Made by a program: the position numbers and the translations under genes. A stretch of DNA of 64,000 bases, from assembly GCF_035582795.1 (NCBI RefSeq), contig NC_134365.1:72707635-72771634 (forward strand), written 5' to 3'. The stretch comes from Mycteria americana (lineage: Eukaryota; Chordata; Aves; Ciconiiformes; Ciconiidae). Below the pieces are notes generated by a model. It saw only the letters and a list, made by a program, of their open reading frames with translations. It had not been told where the DNA came from and did no database searches. This document shows positions 1 to 11,700 of the stretch, piece by piece; the first letter of the stretch is position 1; the number at the start of each line of letters is the position of its first letter.

Positions 1-2654
1 TAAACTGTGCTCTGGATGGTCAGTAACTGTTAGTAATTTCCAGCAAACGGTGATTACGAACAACAATTTTGTTTTTTTGGCCCAGTTTGGGGCTTGATGC
101 TTTTTCTTGGTGGTGAGCAGCATGCTTCTAGAGCGTACTGACATTTGCTACTGGGAGTAAGAAATAATCCATGAAGTTTCCATCACTTTCAAAAGCAGAA
201 ACATCTGTGGGGGACCCAAGATTCTGCTGGCAGAGTTCAGCTGCGTAAATGCCTGTAGTTCATGAGCTTTGCTCTCATTAAAGAATCGATGTGAACTGTT
301 ATAAAGAGGGTGATCGCAGGATGCAAACACCTTTCAATTAGTTTAAAAAAATGCAAAATCCATTGGCGTTATAAAAATTTTTCAGGTAGAAAATTATTAA
401 AAGGGGCTTGGATGTGACACTAGACAGCAAGTAATTGATCCACTTGCCTCTGTTGTGACAAGAAACGGGTCAACCTAATAGTATAAAACAGGAGACAGTA
501 CCTAGACAGAGCAGATCTAAGACTCAAGAATCCCATGTCCCCATACGAGTCATTTCACCCTTCTACAACTCAGAAACACCATTTGGGAAAAGAGGATCAG
601 GAAACACACCCGTTTTGGAGGTCTAATGCATGGAAAGTACATGCCAGGACTATTCATTTTTCAGGGGATTTCATCCCATTTTCATCCCATTTTCATGGGA
701 TGGTGGGCTGAGCCTCACACACCAGCTCCAAATCCAGGCCCAAGGAGAGCATAGGCAGCTCCACTCAGTGAGTCAGAAGGTCTGGGATAACCCAGTGTGG
801 TAGGTCAAGACAAATGGGTGGCCTCGTTTGGCAAACAAGGGGAGCAATGCAGGCACTTAAACTTAGGCATCTAGTCACATTTGAGTTGCCCTAGGCAACC
901 TGTAGTTGTTTTCTGAACAGTTGTTCCATGTCTTATCTAATTAGCATCTAGTATCACTAGCCACGGTTTTCAGAAGCCTTCTCCATCAGGGGACTGGGAA
1001 CACAAAAGATGTGCTATGTGGAGCAAAAGGCATGAAGCACTAGAATAAGCCTCTAAGACCCCCTTGCAGCCTGCAAAGCACTGTGTAGGTACTTCCCAGC
1101 TACATTCTTTTGCTTCAGCAAATGCTTTTCCACCTTCTGCAATGCAGAGAACCTAAGAAAAAATCCTGTTTTTCAGTTGCACTGCCGATCATTTGGATAA
1201 TGTTCATATCTGGCATTGTTCCCTTCTCTAATGCAGGGCAAGAAGTTTAATTTGCCCATGCAGCAACTTTTTTTTTTTTTTTAAAGGGGACAGGAGTTAC
1301 AATCTTTTAGAAATGGGTTGAAGGCATACAGATAAATAACGTTGTGTGTCTTTAAGTGCTGAATGTGGTATTGTCTCTGCTCTCAACTCACTTAAATTCA
1401 CCTCATTGAGCTTTCTCATTTTCTCTGCTCCTTGCCAGCCAGAACTCTGTGAGATGGCAATCTAACTGTCCAGTGGTAGTATAGATTGGGTCAGACACGA
1501 AGCAAGATTTTCCTCATAATGCCAAAAAGAAAATATAAAAAAATATTGAAACTTGACTTAAAAATATTGAGAAGGTTTGAAGGAATAAGGAAGATACCCC
1601 TTCATCTCTTTTCCCTTACTCTGTTCATCTCTCAACCAAACGTTAAAATAAAAGCAGTGCTTCCTTTCTTCTTTGCTGTTATCGCAAAACTCGGTGGGTC
1701 TTTCTGTCTGAGCTAGACATAAATATCAATGAAGAATGCACAGCAGTGACTGCAAATTCAGATACATTTCCTTCCGAGCAATGTGAAGGAGTGATTTTTT
1801 TTTTCTCCATTACACACAAAGCATCACTCTCAACTTACTGTGATTGTTGAGAAAAATCAGTAGGTTTTGAAGTGAGTCAAAATTATTTTTGTTGTTGACA
1901 TTTTAAAATGCCTGGGGAGAACTGTATGGGCAATTGGACACACTCGGTTGTCTACCCTACTCGTTGAGTTACTTTGCAAGGGGAATATTTGCATTATTTG
2001 TCTTTTGAACCTAACTTGGCCAAATAACTAGAACAGATCTGTCCCACATCCATGAAGAATGATACACTTCTACAGAGGGCAGTTCTCTGCACCCGAGTCA
2101 GGGCTCCTGCCATGAATCGATGTCCAAAGGAACCTTTGTCCTCCATTGACTGTAAAGGGAGTGAATCTATGATCCCTTTGCAGGAGGAGTCCAGAGCAGT
2201 GATGGTGGAATCAGTAGTTACAAATGAGAAGGTGATGTTGCGCTAAATTGGATTAGGACTAGGATGACACTGTGAGCATAACAGAAATCTGGTTAACGAT
2301 TGTTCAGGGGGCTGAATTTGGTCGCTTTCGCTTTGTCACCATTAGAAGGCTATGAAGGAAGCTTAGCAATGCACACATTGAGATTATATCTACAGAGAAA
2401 ATAAATAACTAAAATGGATCAATGATTTGATCCGTGCCTGTTTCCAGCACCTCAGTGTGAAGCTTTACAATGCAATATATTCACTTTAGTGTCCAAGGCA
2501 TTGCTCTAGCATCAGAACCACTTTTCAGATCAGCAAAGCTTTGTGTTTTACAAGAAGTCCTTTCAGTGTAAAACCTTTCTTTTCCCACTTAGCCCCATTT
2601 CATTTAAATTTCTTTTTAATAGTTAGTGGACTAATGATATTTCTTTACTTTAAG
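1..2654 (+). other. PIK3C2G intron (5' end outside the window)
   Basis: AT-rich intronic sequence upstream of the first visible exon. I see no exon, intact repeat or RNA gene in it. There is a short direct repetition near 670-700 (catcccattttcatcccatttt). Confidence 0.65.
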
Positions 2655-2764
2655 ATGCTGCATGCAGGATTGCCTGAGCTAAACAGCATTCAGGATCTGA
2701 AGTATGTGTATGATAACCTCCGTCCTCAGGACTCAGACCTCCAGGCTACCAGCTACTTTACAAG
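2655..2764 (+). CDS. PIK3C2G: PIK3C2G coding exon a: kinase-domain C-terminal helices
   Basis: The acceptor reads ctttaag and the exon opens at ATG CTG CAT, which is an internal codon and not a start. It encodes 36 residues plus two bases, beginning [12 protein letters not shown] and ending SYFTR, where the Arg codon is split AG/G across the intron. The donor is gtaaaa. The LPEL...[12 protein letters not shown]...A..YF pattern is the conserved end of the PI3K lipid-kinase domain. The open frame continues upstream past the acceptor, but those residues do not resemble PI3K and are intronic. The preceding exon, which would carry the FVDLC-like kinase segment, was not found in 1-2654. Confidence 0.93.
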
Positions 2765-5700
2765 GTAAAACTAGACTATAATCCAGAAACCTTATCTCCT
2801 TCAGGCATGAAGTAAAGCTGTCAAATTAAAAAAAAAAAAAAAAAAGAAACTCTTCTTCTGTTTTGTTAAGATGTTGTAATCAGTGAAATTACACAAAAGG
2901 ATAATTGGTCTTCACATGTTTACTTTAAAAAAGTCCATTCCTTATGCATGTTATAACCAATCTCCTCAAACTTCTGGCAGAAACAGTTGTGCATTTGTGG
3001 TACACTTGTAAAAAGACACTTATTCAGCACTTAGAGATTTCTTCAGCTTTCGTGGTGAAACCATCCTGGCTTATTTCTAGTCCGCTTTCCATTCTGCTTT
3101 TAAATGCAGCAGCTGCATGCAACAGGATTTGGACTGCATAAAAAAGTTCAACTTGTTAATGGACTGAGTGAGGACCTGGAATTCCTGCATTTTATTCCCT
3201 TTTCTGTTCTTCTTTTGACCTTCTGTGTTGCTTCAGGCAAGTTACTTCGCCTTTGTTAGCCATAGTTTCTCCATCTGCAAAATGGTACTGATTCTTCCTT
3301 TTAAGTACTTAACAGGTCTATCACAGAAAAGCATTGTGTGTGAATATATGTATGTTTAAACTTTGATTTCTGTTAGGATAATGAAACCTTTTACTTGTTT
3401 GTGATAATAACTGAGGATTATCGATGAGGAACTGCAGATGACCTGTATAAAATCAGTTTGAAGCCCTCAGTCTTGATCTTTCAGGTCAGGCCTCTGCATT
3501 ACATATAATTCCAGCTGTTTATGTGATGGTGCTCTAGATGGATCCAGTGGAGACTGACTGGACTTGGAAACTCACTTTCCCATTCTAGGCACAGTATGAG
3601 AAAATCTGTCCCTGTCAGACCCTGTCCTGTGCAGCACCATCGTTTCCCAAGGACAGTCTATGAATTCACGCACCCTGGACGCCACATGCACATGCAAAGC
3701 AAGCCAGACTCTTCTGACCTCTTCCTCTGGCCCAAGTGCAGGGCACATATCCAGGTCACAGCACTGGACTCTGACTGAAGGGCTCCTTTCAAACTCAGAG
3801 CCCTAAAGGACGCTCCCATAAGGCAGTACAGTTCTCTGCACTGTGCAAACTGCCTTGAGGCAAGAGCAAACCCCCTACCCTTCGGTACAGCCAGAGGGCA
3901 CGTTGTAATGAATAAATGAGATGAACGCTTGAAGTGGGGCAGCTGAGCCAGTCTCGCTACTATTACAGAGGCCCATATGAAGATTTTGGGCAATTTGAAT
4001 TGTGTTGTTTATATGTTTCCTTTTCGTGTATTAGAATCAGAACTGAGGCTGCAGGTTTGGAGAACGCTGGAACAGAGACCTAGAGAGTTTAAGGAAGACC
4101 TTTCTTTGAAGAGAAAGAGGGGACCTCTCAAACAAAACTATTGTTCCAATACTTTACACACAGCAGAGCACTGACTTCCTTCTCCTTTAATGCTTGTTTT
4201 TTCATATGCTTTCCTTCTTGTCCCTTAACAAAATTATTTTATTTTAAAATTTAATTACAGCTTCACATTTACCGTCTACTCCTACCTTATCCTTTCCTTT
4301 AAAATTTCACATATTCCCAAATTACAGACTTATATTTCCACTTCAAATAGGAAACGTGCAGTTTCTAATTAAAACGTACAAGTCTTGATTCTGTCAAATC
4401 ATTTGGGTGATTGTGTCTGTCTCTCATGGGTAAAAAACCCCCATTCATTTAATTAGTGAAAAAAGGCTAGGATATACATAACAAATAGGGAAATATGAGT
4501 CTTCAAAGTGAAAATCACATTGGTGTCATGCAAAGCTCAGAGCTCTAGTGCCCAGCGCTCCTCTGGAGATGGAAAGGATCAGTATGCTTTTCAGTTGGGT
4601 AGGACTAAGGTTATGGTTAGGGTTAATATCACTGCAGTCTTGCTTAGCTGGAAGATGAAGGATGAGGGCTGGGTTCAGGACAGAGCTGTAGCTCCACACT
4701 CTTTCTTGGAGTTGGGCAAGATGGTTGGTGTTTTGAGGGTTAAGGTGAAGGAAGTAAGGGACTTCAGAGTGGGAATTCAACTGCAATCTTTCTCAGCCAA
4801 AGCATGTGGAATAACAGTTGGTATTAGGAAGGAGATGTGGCTCAACACTGTTTTGGAAGTGGGAAGAGTTAGTGTGCTTTGTTGCCTGGTAGAGGTTTGT
4901 ATTAGGATTAGGATGTCCTGTTCAGCCCAGAGAAACTATAGGTAGGTCTCAGAGGCCAGCACATTCTTCTTCCCATAAGATTTCTTGTTAGGGTTGATCT
5001 TAAAGTAATGAAGGCCTTCACAGTGGAAATGCCACTCAAGTCCTCCTTACCAACAAAAATGGCTAAATGTTTTTAGTGAACTCCAGATCTATTGTTCAAA
5101 TTTCCTTTGAAATGCTGAAGTGTAGATTTGTTATTGTCCATACAGATCATTACATCACGTAGAAAAGCCAGATATCACTAGGGTGCACATTTTGTTCTTT
5201 AATACTCTTAGGTTATGTTTGTATTATATGTGCTTATTTGCAAGAAGAAAGTCTCTTGTCATCAGCTCATGAGTTTCCATAGATCTCATTTCTCTTGGTG
5301 CTTTTTTTTCTTTATTCTGATTTCTATTCATGTTTGAACATAATTTGTGTTAATTCAACACATGTATTAACTAATATTTCTACATGTCTAAACATGGGCA
5401 GAACATCAGGTTTCATGTCTAGTAGTATTTTAACTTCTGAAAAGTGTATCCAGGCACTTTTCCAAATAAAGACTTTGGGATGGCCTGATACCTGGACCCA
5501 TGCAGAGCTTAGCCCTCTGTATAGGCATTTTCTGCCCTGCCCCCAGGAATGTTAATATATTGAGGCTTTTGTGAGCTTTGCATTACCTACGTCATCTTTA
5601 TTCCTGTCCTTCACAAAAATTCTTCCCTACCTCCTTGTTACACCAAAAGTCCAAGTGAGAAAAAATTCAGTCACCCACTTCTCATGGTCACTCTGTAGCT

Positions 5701-8700
5701 TATTCCTGTATCTATTTTTCAGGCTGTCCTTAGAAAGCCAAGGAAATTGAAAGTTCTGGTTATTAGCATAACTTCCAGTACCTCTCAAATCCTTCACAAT
5801 TCGTAGCTCCTTTTTCTCCATAATTACTTCCAAAACCATGTTATTGTTCTAAAAAGTTCTTTTCTAGATAAGGAGTGTGGTCATTGGAATGTTAAAATCA
5901 GCCAACAGAAAGTTATTTCTTGTTCTAAGTACAAGGTAGTTATTGTAATCTTTCAGATTCAATCATATAATGTGTATCTACTGAAAACCCCAGTCTTGTG
6001 CTAGCGGAAATAGGAGAACAGTATTTCTCTGTATTTCTGTAGAAATAGGTTGCTTCTAGCAATTGTCTGAGTTTGGTTTGAGCAATAATACTGACATTGC
6101 CTCTACTGTTTAAAAACAACATGAAATGATGAACAATGTCACAAATATTCCTGGCAAAACAATGTTAATTTGTTCTTTGCCATCACCTTTTTAGCCAACA
6201 GAATAATGCTACCGCAGTTTGGAATGTAATGTACTGACCCCTTTCAGGATTGTAAAGCATTCTGTGTATTACCAAATTCCTTTCCTCTCATTCTTGATTT
6301 AAGACACGTTCCACAATCTGTGGTCTCATTTGTGTACTGTATTCTTCTCACATTGGGTCAGTTCACTGCTATGAGCTGATGAGCGGCAGTGTTAAGCCCC
6401 ACAGCTTACAGCCTTCTGGAAGGTCGCACCCTCAGATTGTGGATAAACAATGCACCAATTGAGAGTTAAACAAGAGTTTCTGTGTTTGCTTGGCAGTTCT
6501 GTGCACCTACTGCCAAATGAAACATTGTTGTCTCTCCAGCATCTGCCCTGAACTCAGTTTGATCCTTGAAACTCAGCTTGATCCTTTCCCCTCTCTCCTT
6601 TCCTCTTCCCCTGACAACACAGTTTTACCAGAAACTGGAAACCTATCTTGCTCCTGGATATAAATTTCCTCTTTGGTTTTCTGCAGATGTCTTCAGATGT
6701 CAGAATGGTGTCGCATGCTGCCTGACGTTTTTACTGTGCCTGTAAAGGGATGTATATTTAAAATTATTTTAAGGTATTAAAGTTAGCCAGTGCAATGAAA
6801 GGAGTTGATTTCAATTGATTGCAGTATGCAATCTAACCCACTCATAGAAGCCCATGAATAAGAGATGCACGGTGGATCTGACAATTACCAGCAAAGCACC
6901 ATTGCATATCTTCAGCAACGTGATTGAGGGGGTTGCTGCTTGGGTCAGCTGCCATCTTTACTTGTTTATTAAAAGAATCATTTGTCAGATACCTGTCATT
7001 GCCCAGGTCAAGCATATCCACTCCTCACCACAAATACCAGCAGTTGCAAAACTGGACAATTCACAGTAACTCCTTTCAAAACACGATGCTAATCTCAAAC
7101 TGATTAGCCGATCCCTGTTTCTCAGGTGGCTGCAGATATTCCAGCAAGAAATCTCCCAAACAAGTGAAATACCAGCGAAAGCTGGTGACTTCTGAAAGGG
7201 CATAGGCAAAACTATGGTACTAAACTTCTCTCAGCGGCATTCAAGCAGTTTGTAAAGATCGTGGTATATGTGCCTCAAAGGAACAGAGGCAGACGTCCTC
7301 CTTGAATTTATGTTGTTTGAGGCATTCGTACTGTTGTACAAACCCCACATGCCACCAGCTCAGGGGAGAGGAATGTCCTCTGTTCTGGGAGAGGCGCATA
7401 GGAGGACTAGTAGGGAAATTAGACTGGAAGATACACTTCAGGAGAGTACGTGTTGTGTTCAGCCCATAGGATCAGAGTTAGTCCTGAAGTAAACCTGGAT
7501 TTTAAAGGCTAACAAAATAAGGGGTAAAAAGAATATGATTATTGCCCGTATACTATCACAGTGGGAAATAAGGTATTAAACTGAAGGGTTATCACTGCTG
7601 TACACAAAAAGAATATCAACTGTCCATGAATAAATGTTGTTGAAAATTAGAAACTGGTCTGTCCCTGAAAGCAGTAATATTCTGGAAAAGTCTGTCAAGA
7701 GCTGTTGGGGGCATACTACCCAACTTGTTTTAAAATGGAGCCTGGTAAATTCATGGATGGAAAAGTTGGATAGAAATGAAACACCATGTTCATTAACGTC
7801 TGAGAATCCCATGAAAATAAATTTTGCTCATTATACTCTAAATTCAGACCTAGACGGAAATGAGAAGCAGGATGCCATCAAGAATGATAAAGAAAATTAT
7901 TCTGAAGTTTGGGGTGAATATTTGTTATTATATATACCAAGACTAAGATCTGGATAGCTAGTCAGTAATAATGAGTGTATGTGCTCTTAAAAGGCTCTGG
8001 AGAAAGGCTGATGTTTCCAAAAAGGTCTAAGCACCAGACCTCAGAATACCTGTCCCATAAGAAATGTCTACTTCCTAAAAATCAAGGCACCAATTATCAC
8101 TAGTCAGTCTTGAAAACGTTAGACAATCTTTTCAGCCATCTCTGTTTACACAAGCAGCCAACCAGTCTGTGCATGTTTTACCTGATTTGACAGTTCTGTA
8201 GAAAGACTGTGAGCCAAATCTGAAATTCAAAGTCAGTTCAGCAGGTGGAAAGCAGAAAGTCATTACTTTTCAATAATCCCGGATATTTAACTCACTTTTC
8301 TGAGAAGTAGGTCAGACACCAATCTGCGTGGTAAACAGATATTGTCATGTGGAAAAAAGTAATTTTTCTGCCTGAAAACTGTGTGTTAGCAATATTGTCA
8401 TTCACAATTAATATTATTCTAGTTAATGACAGTTTCCTGTTTTCTTCTGATTAACCTGTGCTTTTGACGCCCTTCGTATAGGTCGCTTCAGTTTTCCCAT
8501 CTATAGACCATTAGGCACTAATTCTCTAAGCAGCTTGGACTACCAGAGCTCTGAAATAACTAAGAAACTTTTTGTCATCTTTGTGAAGGCACAGCCAGCT
8601 TTAGGCACAGGCAAAGATGGTAATGGCCTAGGGAGCAAGAGGATCTCGGCCACAAATACCCATGACCTTACCAACTTCTTTGCCTATGGCTAAACTTAAT

Positions 8701-11700
8701 GTGGCTGTAGAGAAAAGGAGGAGTATGGGCATCTCAAAGAGTTCAAGGAGAAAGTTCCACCACTAGTCCTTAGGATGAACTTTAAAAATGCTAGCAGAAA
8801 GGGGAATCGGAGTACCACAATGTGGTGAACTGGGTCAGTGAACTAGTCCACGCCAAAAATATACTGCAAAATTTAAAAAAGATAAGACACATGGACTGGA
8901 GGTACCCCACTGCTCCATACATAGTTAGGAACCAGCTTTTGGGAGGCTGTGGGAAAGAGGGTTTCCTTAAGCCAGTTTGCCCTTGAAAGAAAGTACAGAG
9001 AACCATAACCAGAGTTGTTCTACTTGTTGTAAAGACATGCTCTGAGATGTCATCAGAAGAGCAAAGAGACATTTTCAATTCTTTGTTCATAAAATGACAT
9101 GAAGATTGCTTAATGTTTTCTATTCTAACAGGGAGGACTGCATACAAAGAAAACAGAATATCGAGAGAGGGAGAAAAGAACATATACATCTGGTTTTATG
9201 TTATTTTAAATGTAATCATTTAAAATAACTCACAGGAAAAATCTGCAACAACGACAACAAAAGCCTCTGTTTAGATTTAAAGTATGTGATTAGCAATCTG
9301 GGTGTTAAAAGTATTTTAGAAACTTAATGGACCCATGGAAAGAATAGTGGTATTCTGATATCAGCTGTTCTGTGTAGTGATGATGTCTGAATTAATACTA
9401 GTTTATAAGCCGAGGCCTGCTTTATGCAAATTAAAATGCACTGTATTTAGCTGCAAAGTTAACATACCTTTTATAGTAATGCAAATTCCCTAACTGCTTT
9501 GCTATAATATGGGCCAGTTACAGATTCTATAACCTAAATCATGTCTCTGATTTAAGAAGTGTTTAAACTAAGCATTAAATTAAATACATAGAGTTAAAAA
9601 GGAAAAGATCACCATAGTTGCAACCTAATTAATCAGTGCTGAATTGATTTTGTACTAATATTTTGAAATAAGATTTGTTTTCTTGTTTTCCATTTGAGTG
9701 TTAATTTGTGTCTTTTATTAAATAGTCTGTATGTATCTGGTTTTGGAGAATGTAATCAATAATTAAGATAATTAACTGAATCAATTCAGAGATACCTTTC
9801 CTTGTATTACATTAAGAAAAACATATACATCTTCTTTACTCAGTTTAGTATGCCTAATTGGTGTATGATAAATTCACACAGTATTTTGAATGAAATCTCA
9901 ATTTGGGGGGGGGCAAGCTGGGGAGCTATCTGCAGGTAGAATATTCTTTTTGGTATAGTTGCATCTGTGAAGCTACAGACTTCAGTGAGAACATCTGAGA
10001 TCATGAAAATTAGGCTCATGCAATGAATGGAGTTGATTTCAATTGATTGCAGTATGCAATCCAACCCACTCACAGAAACCCATGAATAAGAATTTAATTT
10101 AAAATGACAGGTGAAGCATTTGCTCAGCTTTGAACAGGGGATGATGAAGGTGGTTAAGGGTATTGTTAGCCCTTGTAAGCTAGTTAGATATAGTCCAAAA
10201 CTGGAAGGAAAAAGAAAAAGAAAAAAAAAAAACCCCTGATAATTTCGTAGAGGTTTGCTGCCATATGGCCTGAAACTAATGGGTTGTTATTCTGTAACAT
10301 CAGAACCTATCCAGAATATCTTCAGAGAGCTGTAGAAATAAGCAGGGAAATAGAAAAAAAATTAGCATCTTGACCAGCAATTGAATTCAAGAGGGCAAGT
10401 GTTTTCTAATGAGTACTGCATCTTACTCTTCAAAGACCAGTGATTATGTTGCGGTGTTATTTCTCAAGTCAAGTTTGCTTTGATGTTAAAACACATTTGC
10501 AGTACATATCTACATGTATAACTAGTTATTTTTTATCTATTGTGTCTTTTCTGATGAAGGATCTTAAAACTCCAGGAAATTAGAAGTGTGTTCTGGCTCC
10601 CCTTGCACAGGGGATGAAATGGGGGGAGACAGGGGGAGAAAATTTCTCTTTCTTTTTTTTTCATCTTAAGCAGCTCCCCAGGGATAGAGCTCTTAAGACC
10701 TGGGTAGAGGATTTAGCAACACATCATGCACAGCTAAATCACGAATTGGATGCTGGAGCCTTGTGCAAATACACATAAATCCATGTGAGGTTAGTGTAAC
10801 CAAAAAGAAAGCACTAGGGCACTCTCTCCTACCTGTTGAAGTGAATACATGTTCTACCCTGGAAATCCTCAAAACACACATGGAAACATTCTGTCCGTAT
10901 CTATTCCAAAAGAAGGCTGATGGTATCTAGCTCATGAAGAATAACTACCCCAAGGTAAGCCATGAGACAGGCTATGGCAAGAGCACTCATTTAAGCAGGT
11001 GAGCTCAGGGGCTGGACATGCTGTATTGCTGCAAATAGCGGTGACCAGTGTATATGTGGGTACCTGTTCGTGTAAGGTAGGTTTTAGAATTTGGGTTTTT
11101 TTGGTTCTTGCATCCATGAAACCAGGGATCAAGAAATGGAAACAAAACAGATGCATGAATAGTGCCTCTTCTGTCTGTTTGTTCTTCAGGAAAATAAAGG
11201 AAAGTTTGGAGTGCTTTCCTGTTAAACTAAATAACTTGATCCACACGCTTGTACAGATGTCAGTGACAGGCTCTGCAAAGCCTCCAGATCCAGAGACTGT
11301 CCCCCAAGAATGGATGATGCTGGACACAGAGAAGTCAATTGCAAGAGCCACCATTTTGGGGTTCAACAAAAAGTCTGACTCCGTATGTATTATGTTCTTC
11401 GCTTGCTCTCATTTGCCTTGATCTTTAACGACTCTTCTGTGAGCTTATATACTCTCCCTCCTCCTCTATAGAAGATGTGCTTGTGCCACATTAAAGGATC
11501 ACAGGATGAACAGCAGTGCCATAAGCTACCAGAGAGAAAGAACACCAGGCAGACAGCTATTAGCAGGGAGCCATTAAGGAGAACAGTTCATGCCCTATAG
11601 TGAAAAATAAATCAAGAGCTAATTAAAGCATCCAAAGGGAAAGCATGGCACAAAATTAGGAAGCCTAATAGAAATCGGAGGCTGTTATATGATGCTTTAA

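Larger units (their letters stand above)
2765..11189 (+). other. PIK3C2G intron between kinase exon a and exon b
   Basis: An 8.4-kb intron with canonical ends. It holds an A run at 2828-2845, a MIR-like fragment (3215-3340), a degenerate GGGTTA-rich zone (about 4580-5060) and the paired 73-bp duplication at 6791 and 10019. The remainder has no feature I can support. Confidence 0.8.

Noticed and set aside
3658..3993. 111-codon reverse open frame
   Set aside because: It lies inside an intron, resembles no protein family I know and has no splice or promoter context.
4615..4626. Interstitial telomere repeat (ggttagggttaa)
   Set aside because: Only about two TTAGGG-like units are contiguous, far too few for a telomere fusion scar. 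It is treated as part of the degenerate repeat zone.
8791..9189. 132-codon reverse open frame
   Set aside because: An intronic chance frame with no recognisable domain.
10932..11369. 145-codon open frame on the reverse strand
   Set aside because: It is the shadow of PIK3C2G exon b on the opposite strand. The + strand exon is homologous and splices in phase.
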